A stretch of DNA of 64,000 nucleotides from Solimonas marina (GTDB lineage Bacteria > Pseudomonadota > Gammaproteobacteria > Nevskiales > Nevskiaceae): the NCBI RefSeq assembly GCF_012241385.1, contig NZ_JAAVXB010000005.1, forward strand, positions 1 through 64,000, written 5' to 3'. Below the pieces are notes generated by a model that was not told the origin of the DNA, did no database searches, and worked only from the letters and a program-made list of their open reading frames with translations. The position numbers and the translations under genes are program-made. Shown in pieces: positions 58,526-64,000 of this stretch. Position 1 is the first letter of the stretch; each line of letters starts with the position of its first letter.

Positions 58526-59707
58526 ATGGCACGGAGCCGTAAGTACGATCTGATCCTGTTCGGCGCGACCGGCTTCACCGGCCAGTTGACTGCCGAGTAT
58601 CTGGCCCGTCACGGCGGGGCGAAGCTGAAATGGGCATTGGCCGGCCGCTCGCCGGACAAGCTCAAGGCGGTGCGCGCGCGCCTCGCTGATCAGATCCCCG
58701 AAGCGGCGGCCCTCGATCTGCTGCACGCCGACGTCGATGACGCCGAGTCGTTGGCCAGCCTCGCGCGCAGCACGCGCGTCGTCATCACCACGGTCGGTCC
58801 TTATGTCGTCCACGGCGAGCCGCTGGTGGCGGCCTGCGCGGCGGCTGGTACCGACTACGTCGACCTCACGGGCGAGCCCGAATTCGTCGACGCGATGTGG
58901 CTGCGCTACCACGACCAGGCTCGCGAGAGCGGCGCACGCATCGTTCATTGCTGCGGGTTCGACAGCATCCCGCACGATCTCGGCTGCTGGTTCACCGTCC
59001 AGCAATTGCCCGTCGACGTGCCGTTGCGCGTGCGCGGCTTCGTGCGCGCCGGCGGCACCTTCTCCGGCGGCACCCTGCATTCGGCGGTGCTGGCGATGTC
59101 GCGCATGAGCGAGTCGGCCAAGCTGCGCCGCGAGCGCCGCCAGCGCGAAGGCTGGCCGGTCGACCGCAGCATCGGCTCGATGCATCAGGGCTTCCGCTAT
59201 GTCTCCGAACTCGACAGCTGGGCCTTGCCGATGCCCACCGTCGATCCGCAGATCGTGCGCCGCAGTGCCGCCGCGCTCGATCGCTATGGCCCGGATTTCC
59301 GCTATGGCCATTACGTGCAGTTCAAGAAACTGCGCTCGGCGATGCAGCTGGTTGCCGGTGTCGCTGCGGTGGCCGCGGCCGCGCAGTTCAAGACCACGCG
59401 CGAGCGGCTGCTGAGGGTCCGCGGCAGCGGCGACGGCCCAAGCGCCGAGCAGCGGGCGAAGAGCTGGTTCAAGGTCACCTTCCTCGGCGAAGGCGGTGGT
59501 CGCGCGGTGCGCTGCGAAGTCACCGGCGGCGATCCTGGCTATACCGAAACCGCGAAGATGTTGGCCGAGTCCGCGCTGTGTCTGGCGTTCGACAAGTTGC
59601 CACATGCCGCCGGCTGCATCACGCCCGTGCAGGCCATGGGCGACGCGCTGATCACGCGTCTGCAGGCGCGCGGCATTCGCTTCCGCGTCATGGAGACTGT
59701 GCGATGA
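58526..59707 (+). CDS. Saccharopine dehydrogenase-like oxidoreductase
   Basis: A 393-residue protein of the SCCPDH / trans-acting enoyl reductase group. The N-terminal Rossmann site is LILFGATGFTGQLTAEYL (residues 9-26), with AGRSPDKL as the NADP-type second loop. VITTVGPYVVHGEPLV and the HCCGFDSIPHDLG segment match the family. Related mycobacterial proteins reduce polyketide lipids; the substrate here is unknown. Strong AGGAGG ribosome site. The stop overlaps the DUF423 start (ATGA). Confidence 0.88.
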   Translation: MARSRKYDLILFGATGFTGQLTAEYLARHGGAKLKWALAGRSPDKLKAVRARLADQIPEAAALDLLHADVDDAESLASLARSTRVVITTVGPYVVHGEPLVAACAAAGTDYVDLTGEPEFVDAMWLRYHDQARESGARIVHCCGFDSIPHDLGCWFTVQQLPVDVPLRVRGFVRAGGTFSGGTLHSAVLAMSRMSESAKLRRERRQREGWPVDRSIGSMHQGFRYVSELDSWALPMPTVDPQIVRRSAAALDRYGPDFRYGHYVQFKKLRSAMQLVAGVAAVAAAAQFKTTRERLLRVRGSGDGPSAEQRAKSWFKVTFLGEGGGRAVRCEVTGGDPGYTETAKMLAESALCLAFDKLPHAAGCITPVQAMGDALITRLQARGIRFRVMETVR

Positions 59708-60099
59708 CGCTGTCGGTGGCGGCGCGACGCTGCCTGGCGCTGGGGGCGCTCTATGGCTTTCTCTGTGTTGTGCTCGGCGCGTTCGGTGCGCATGCGCTGC
59801 GTGAGCATCTGACGGTCGACCGCCTGGTGATCTGGCACACCGGCGTCGAATACCAGTTCTATCACGCCCTGGCCTTGCTGCTCTGCGGCCTGTGGTTGCA
59901 GTGGCAGCCGCGTCGCGCGCTGCATGTTGCGGCGATCTGCTTGGGCATCGGCGTGCCGCTGTTTTCCGGCAGCCTCTACGCGTTGGTGCTGACCGACACC
60001 GACATGCTGGGCGCGATCACGCCGTTTGGCGGGGTATTGTTCCTGGTCGCGTGGGCGGCGTTGCTGTGGGCTGCCGTCAAACCGTTGCCGCCCGGCTGA
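59704..60099 (+). CDS. DUF423 membrane protein
   Basis: A 131-residue protein with four hydrophobic helices. It has the DUF423 signature GAFGAHALRE (about 25-34), then VEYQFYHALALL, SGSLYAL and TPFGG. Function unknown (YgdD-like inner-membrane protein). It starts inside the stop of the upstream gene, so the pair is translationally coupled. Confidence 0.92.
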   Translation: MTLSVAARRCLALGALYGFLCVVLGAFGAHALREHLTVDRLVIWHTGVEYQFYHALALLLCGLWLQWQPRRALHVAAICLGIGVPLFSGSLYALVLTDTDMLGAITPFGGVLFLVAWAALLWAAVKPLPPG

Positions 60100-60102
60100 T
60101 GC

Positions 60103-60753
60103 TCAGCGCGGCGCGCTGAGCGATTGCAGCAGCGTCTCGGCCACGCGGCGCACCGTAGCTTGCTGTGCCGCATCGATCTGTGCCGCGAATTGCGCGCGCA
60201 ACGACGCCAGTTCGGTTTCCAGGGTCTCGACCCGCGCACGTAGCGCTGCGATCTCGTCGGCAGATGCCGACGGCGCCGCGCTCGGTGCCGGTATCTGGGC
60301 GGTGGGCTCGTCGAGTGCCGCCAGCAGGGCATCGTCGGTGGGGTCGACGGCGGCGGCGAGGCTGGCGTCGATCTCGCTCTGCCGCGCGCTGACGGCCAGC
60401 GCCGCGAGCAGGCGTTCGAGTTGATCCGGTGTCGGCGGTTTCGACAGCACATCGGCCGCGCCTTGGTCGCGCGCCTCGGCGACGAACGCGGCGCCTTCGT
60501 TCGACGAGCAGATCACGACCGGGATGGTCGCCGTCGTCGGGTCGGCCTTGAGGTGGCGCAGGGCGGTGAAGCCATCGATGCCGGGCATGATGTGATCGAG
60601 GAAGACGAGGTCCGGTGCCTGCGCGTCGATCGCACGATACGCGTCTTCGGCGCCGTCGGCCGTGTCGACCTTGAAGCCGCGGCCTTCGAGATGCCGACGC
60701 AGCGCGAAGCGTGCGGATTTGGAATCATCGACGACCAGCGCCGTTCGCTGCAT
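60103..60753 (-). CDS. Response regulator with C-terminal coiled coil
   Basis: A 216-residue protein. The receiver domain (1-120) has Asp9-Asp10, phospho-acceptor Asp53 (FLDHIMP), the switch Ser in VICSSNE and Lys in VLSKPP. After an Ala/Pro-rich linker (130-165), residues 165-200 form a likely coiled coil (ADEIAALRARVETLETELAS). There is no DNA-binding or enzymatic output domain and no histidine kinase gene alongside. It probably acts by protein contact, for example in motility or surface sensing. Confidence 0.88.
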   Translation of the reverse strand: MQRTALVVDDSKSARFALRRHLEGRGFKVDTADGAEDAYRAIDAQAPDLVFLDHIMPGIDGFTALRHLKADPTTATIPVVICSSNEGAAFVAEARDQGAADVLSKPPTPDQLERLLAALAVSARQSEIDASLAAAVDPTDDALLAALDEPTAQIPAPSAAPSASADEIAALRARVETLETELASLRAQFAAQIDAAQQATVRRVAETLLQSLSAPR

Positions 60754-60830
60754 GGGAGCCTCAACGCGACAAAGTGCGGGGGCATCAATCTAGCATTCCC
60801 GCTGCTTGTCGCGACGACCGTTCGCCAACG

Positions 60831-60856
60831 AAAAACGGCGCCATCGTCAGCGCCGT
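60831..60856 (-). terminator. Terminator of the Lys/Ala miniprotein transcript
   Basis: On the reverse strand, ACGGCGC/GCGCCGT (7 bp, 8-base loop) is followed by five T (forward AAAAA at 60831-60835). A further 9-bp hairpin (CAGGCGCGA/TCGCGCCTG, 60870-60900) lies between it and the stop codon. Confidence 0.75.
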
Positions 60857-60915
60857 CTTGGAGACAAGACAGGCGCGAGCGCCTTGCGGCGTCGCGCCTG
60901 AATTGTGAATCTGGA

Positions 60916-60975
60916 CTACTTCTTCTTTGCAGCTTTCTTCGGAGCAGCTTTCTTCGCCTTCTTGGCAGCAGCCAT
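60916..60975 (-). CDS. 19-residue Lys/Ala-rich histone H1-tail-like miniprotein
   Basis: A 20-codon frame on the reverse strand from ATG (60975) to TAG (60916). The product is 19 residues made only of Met, Ala, Lys and one Pro, with ten Lys, in the AKKA/APKK style of histone H1 tails. AAAGGAG lies 6 nt upstream of the ATG, a near-perfect ribosome site. A promoter candidate and a terminator bracket it, so it looks like a free-standing gene. Nucleic-acid binding is inferred from charge. Too short for standard gene callers. Confidence 0.65.
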   Translation of the reverse strand: MAAAKKAKKAAPKKAAKKK

Positions 60976-61063
60976 GGGAATCTCCTTTCAAGCCGTAGAA
61001 GCGTGGTGGTTTCGCAAGCCCCATGCTTGCGATGCGCCAGCCACGACTGATCGTGTCACTGGG

Positions 61064-61091
61064 ACTATCGAAACACAATGGGTTGTGTCAA
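61064..61091 (-). promoter_or_regulatory. Candidate promoter of the Lys/Ala miniprotein gene
   Basis: On the reverse strand, a perfect TTGACA (forward 61086-61091), 16-bp spacer and GATAGT (61064-61069). Transcription would start near 61057, about 80 nt before the miniprotein ATG. It points away from rsmB. Confidence 0.6.
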
Positions 61092-61149
61092 TGAGCCGAC
61101 GAACGGTCAAAAAGTGTCCGCTGCGACCAGCCGCGCCGGAGGCGTCGCG

Positions 61150-62376
61150 ATGAGTGCGCCGCTGCCGCGTTTGCGGCCGCCGCACTGGCGAGCGGCGGTC
61201 GCCGTGCTGGCGCGCACGCTCGAAGCGCGCGAGCCGGCCGACGCCGTGCTGCAACACTGGTTTCGCGAGCATCGTGAAATGGGCGGCCGCGATCGCGCCA
61301 ATGTCAGTGCGCTGGTCTATGGCGCACTGCGTGATGCCATGCGCCTGCAGCGCCTGGCGGGCAACGATGCCGCGCTGTTGCTGGCGATCCACGTACGCCG
61401 GACCGGCCGCCTCGATCGGCATGCCTTGGCCGCACTGGCGGATGAGCCGCTGGCGATGGCGGCCGAGCGCGCCTGCGAGGCGGCACCCGAGCCGACTGCG
61501 GCCGAGCACGCCAATGTGCCCGAAGCGATCTGGTCGGCATGGCAGGCGCAATACGGCGACGATGCCGTGGCGTTGGCAGCGGCGTTGAATCACGAGGCGC
61601 CGGTCGATGTTCGCGTCAATACGCTGAAGGCGACGCGCGAGGCGGTGCTGGCCGCATTCGCGCAGGCCGGCATCGATGCCGCGCCGACGCCGCTGTCGCC
61701 GTGGGGCTTGCGGCTGGCACGCCGCGTCGCGCTGCCGACGCTGGCTGCCTATCGCGACGGCTGGCTCGAGCCGCAGGACGAGGGCAGCCAGATGCTGGCG
61801 CACTTCGTCGACGCGCGGCCCGGCGAGCGGGTTGCCGATTTCTGCGCCGGCGCCGGCGGCAAGACCTTGGCGCTCGGCGCGACGATGGCGAATGACGGTG
61901 AGCTGTGGGCACTGGACATTGCCGCCAAGCGGCTCGCCAAGCTGGGGCCTCGCGCGCAGCGCGCCGGGCTCGACATCGTGCAGGCCTGCAGCCTGCCGGA
62001 CCCCGATTGGCTGGCGGCCCATGCCGGGCAGTTCGATGCCGTGCTGGTCGACGCGCCGTGTTCGGCGACCGGCACTTGGCGGCGCAATCCGGAGTTGCGC
62101 TTGCGGCCCGTCGATTTCGAGGCGCTGGCGCAGGTGCAGGGCCAGATCCTGGCGCAGGCGGCGCCACTGCTGCGCCCGGGCGGACGGCTGATCTACGCCA
62201 CCTGCAGCCTGATGTCGGTCGAAAACGATGCGGTCGTCGAACACTTTCTTGCTGACCATCCGCAGTTTTTCGAAGGCGGCGGCGACGCCTCGCGCCTGCG
62301 TTTGCGGCCGGACCGGCACGGTACCGACGGCTTCTTTGCGGCCCGTCTGCAGCGTGCGTTACACGGCGATACGTGA
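61150..62376 (+). CDS. rsmB: 16S rRNA m5C methyltransferase (RsmB/NOL1-NOP2-Sun family)
   Basis: A 408-residue methyltransferase that would make m5C967 in 16S rRNA. The N-terminal NusB-like RNA-binding domain spans about residues 1-130. EGSQMLAHF leads into the SAM site DFCAGAGGKTLALG. The two catalytic Cys are in DAPCSATGTWRRNPE and YATCSLMSVEND. GGAGG precedes ATG 61150 by 8 nt; the frame upstream is not supported. E. coli RsmB is 429 residues. rsmB is not next to fmt here. Confidence 0.88.
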   Translation: MSAPLPRLRPPHWRAAVAVLARTLEAREPADAVLQHWFREHREMGGRDRANVSALVYGALRDAMRLQRLAGNDAALLLAIHVRRTGRLDRHALAALADEPLAMAAERACEAAPEPTAAEHANVPEAIWSAWQAQYGDDAVALAAALNHEAPVDVRVNTLKATREAVLAAFAQAGIDAAPTPLSPWGLRLARRVALPTLAAYRDGWLEPQDEGSQMLAHFVDARPGERVADFCAGAGGKTLALGATMANDGELWALDIAAKRLAKLGPRAQRAGLDIVQACSLPDPDWLAAHAGQFDAVLVDAPCSATGTWRRNPELRLRPVDFEALAQVQGQILAQAAPLLRPGGRLIYATCSLMSVENDAVVEHFLADHPQFFEGGGDASRLRLRPDRHGTDGFFAARLQRALHGDT

Positions 62377-62404
62377 TGACGTGAAGTGACGCTTGATCGT
62401 TTTT

Positions 62405-62417
62405 TGAATCTCATTCA
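62405..62417. promoter_or_regulatory. Candidate TetR operator
   Basis: TGAAT-CTC-ATTCA, a perfect palindrome with 5-bp arms, lies 33 bp upstream of the chosen tetR start in the only gap ahead of the tetR-efflux pair. Autoregulation is inferred from position. Confidence 0.45.
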
Positions 62418-62449
62418 GTATGCGCCGCTCGGTACGGATTCAGGACGAC

Positions 62450-63175
62450 ATGGGGACCAAGGAACGGCGCCTGCGGGACTTCGCGGAACGCGAACAGCGG
62501 TTTCTGACCGCTGCCCGTGAACTGATCGTCCAGGATGGGTTGCTGAACCTGCAGATGAGCCGGGTCGCCGAGAAGTGCGACTACGCGGTGGGCACGCTGT
62601 ATCAGCACTTCGTGTCGAAGGAAGACCTGTTGCTGGCGCTGGCGACCGATCAGTCGCAAGGGCGGGTACAGATGTTCGAGCGTGTCCGCGACTGGAAGGC
62701 CAGCAGTCGTGATCGCATGCTCGGCTTCGCGCTCGCCGACATGATGCTGGCGCGGCGTTGTCCCGATCATTTCCGACTGCTGCAGTTCACCTTCACCGAA
62801 GTGGTGTGGGGGGCGGCGCCCGAAGCGCGACGGCAGGCGTGCATGGACATGCACCGGCCGCTGCGGCAGGCAACGCTCGATGTGATCGACGACGCCTTGC
62901 GCAGCGGCGAGCTGCAGGCGCGCGGTCTGTCGATCGAACAGATTTGCCTCGCGCCGTGGGCGCTGGCAGTGGGCCTGCACGCCATCGTTCACCACGAGGG
63001 GCTGCTCGAGCAGTACAGCATCCGCGAGCCGTATCAGCTGATGCTGCGGCACCTCAGCGATTTGCTCAACGGCATGGATTGGAAGCCGCTCGCCGATACT
63101 TCGGACACTGCCGCCTACGACGAGCTGGCGGCCCGTTTCAGCAGGGAAGTGATGAATGAAGACCTCGATCTCTAA
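62450..63175 (+). CDS. TetR/AcrR family regulator
   Basis: A 241-residue regulator. The N-terminal helix-turn-helix reads LLNLQMSRVAEKCDYAVGTL followed by YQHFVSKEDLL, a classic TetR fold. The C-terminal ligand domain is unassigned. ATG 62450 follows CAGGACG; ATG 62420 would add ten residues but has no clear ribosome site. The end overlaps the efflux lipoprotein start by 20 nt, so it probably controls that pump. Confidence 0.88.
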   Translation: MGTKERRLRDFAEREQRFLTAARELIVQDGLLNLQMSRVAEKCDYAVGTLYQHFVSKEDLLLALATDQSQGRVQMFERVRDWKASSRDRMLGFALADMMLARRCPDHFRLLQFTFTEVVWGAAPEARRQACMDMHRPLRQATLDVIDDALRSGELQARGLSIEQICLAPWALAVGLHAIVHHEGLLEQYSIREPYQLMLRHLSDLLNGMDWKPLADTSDTAAYDELAARFSREVMNEDLDL

Positions 63176-64000
63176 GACGGCCGTGGCCGCCGCTGCCGCG
63201 GCCCTGACGCTGGCCATGGCCGGTTGTGCGGTCGGCCCCGACTACAAGACCCCGGCGCCGGATCAGGCGACGACGTACACCGCCGGCGAGCTTGCAAAGA
63301 AGACCGTGGCGACGCCGGTCGCCGGCGGCGAAGCGCAGACGCTGGAGTTCGGCGCCGAGATTCCGGCGCAGTGGTGGTCCTTGTTCGGCTCCGACCTGAT
63401 CAGCAAGCGTATCGACCAGGCGTTCGCGCACAGCCCGACGCTGGCGTCGGCGCAGGCGTCGCTGCGCCAGGCGCAGGAGAACGTCAAAGCCGCCAACGGC
63501 GGTTACTGGCCGAGCTTCGATCTCAACGGTCAGGCCTCGCGGCAGAAGATCAACACGGCGACGCAGGGCGGCGCGAACGGCGGCTACATCTACAATCTGT
63601 TCGGCGCGTCGGTTGGCGTGTCGTACACCTTCGACATCTTCGGCGCGGTGCGCCGCTCGATCGAGGCGCAGACCGCAGCCGCCGACTATCAGCAGTACGA
63701 AGCCGAGGCCACGTATCTGACGCTGGCGGCCAATGTTGTCACCGCCAGCGTGCGCGAAGCCTCGCTGCAGACCCAGGTTGCGGCGACCGAGGACATCGTC
63801 AAGTCGCTCGAAGAGCAGCAGCGCATCACCGAGAAACAGTATCAGCTCGGCGCGGTGGCGATGACCGATGTGCTGTCGGCGCGCACGCAGCTCGAAGGCA
63901 CGCGTGCGTCACTGCCGGGCCTGCGCCAGCAGTTGAGCGAAACGCGCAATCAGCTCGCCGTCTATCTGGGCGTGCTGCCGTCGGACTTCGACGACGCGTC
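63156..64000 (+). CDS. NodT-family outer membrane efflux lipoprotein (partial)
   Basis: Start of an outer-membrane factor for a tripartite efflux pump, cut by the window edge after 281 codons. The signal peptide ends in a lipobox MAGC (Cys about residue 25), followed by AVGPDYKTP, the typical NodT/OprM start. WWSLFGSDLISKRIDQAF and the coiled-coil helices around 90-280 fit the TolC-like periplasmic barrel. The ATG at 63156 follows GCAGGGAAGTG. Pump and adaptor genes would be expected to the right. Confidence 0.92.
   Translation, partial: MKTSISKTAVAAAAAALTLAMAGCAVGPDYKTPAPDQATTYTAGELAKKTVATPVAGGEAQTLEFGAEIPAQWWSLFGSDLISKRIDQAFAHSPTLASAQASLRQAQENVKAANGGYWPSFDLNGQASRQKINTATQGGANGGYIYNLFGASVGVSYTFDIFGAVRRSIEAQTAAADYQQYEAEATYLTLAANVVTASVREASLQTQVAATEDIVKSLEEQQRITEKQYQLGAVAMTDVLSARTQLEGTRASLPGLRQQLSETRNQLAVYLGVLPSDFDDA

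Overview
This is a high-GC chromosomal window from a bacterium whose gene content and order look gammaproteobacterial: tRNA-Tyr/Gly/Thr ahead of a first tuf, tRNA-Trp-secE-nusG, L11/L10-rpoBC, str (rpsL-rpsG-fusA-tuf), S10, spc and alpha operons, plus HrpB, OMPLA, RsmB and a NodT-type efflux protein. The sequence alone does not fix the genus; Xanthomonadales/Nevskiales-like lineages are a guess. No rRNA genes, insertion sequences, prophage or CRISPR arrays were seen.

Layout. 1-5.8 kb: helicase hrpB, divergent from a small TadE-TadE-TadG envelope cluster. 5.8-10 kb: a reverse-strand run in transcription order M61 peptidase, plsY, birA, coaX. 10-15.5 kb: two coupled alpha/beta hydrolases, a Ser/Thr kinase with a degenerate cyclic-nucleotide-like tail, a glycine-zipper lipoprotein and purD. 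15.5-48.3 kb: the information-processing core, over 30 kb read on one strand, with tRNAs, two tuf genes, secE, nusG, rpoB, rpoC, rpoA, secY, fusA and nearly all clustered ribosomal protein genes. Visible regulatory structure includes strong promoters before rpsL and rpsM, structured leaders before rplK and rplJ, an attenuator-like hairpin before rpoB, a boxA-like element before rpsJ and terminators after tuf-1, rpoC, tuf-2 and rplQ. 48.3-64 kb: accessory and housekeeping genes: pldA, an AbiEi-like orphan antitoxin, a Kef-type antiporter coupled to an adenylate cyclase, isoaspartyl peptidase, a sodium/solute symporter, a DsbD-family reductase, a DUF2845 protein, a saccharopine-dehydrogenase-like protein, DUF423, a response regulator, a 19-residue Lys/Ala miniprotein, rsmB, and a TetR-regulated efflux locus running off the right edge.

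The most unusual signals are: (1) both EF-Tu copies have an atypical, five-residue-longer switch I in which the KARGITI element is replaced; the copies are identical apart from two silent bases, and the identity stops at the gene ends; (2) a 19-codon histone-H1-tail-like gene with its own promoter, ideal Shine-Dalgarno site and terminator; (3) a rearranged partial duplicate of the tRNA-Thr 3' end between thrT and tuf; (4) a 16-bp perfect hairpin that contains the nusG stop codon.
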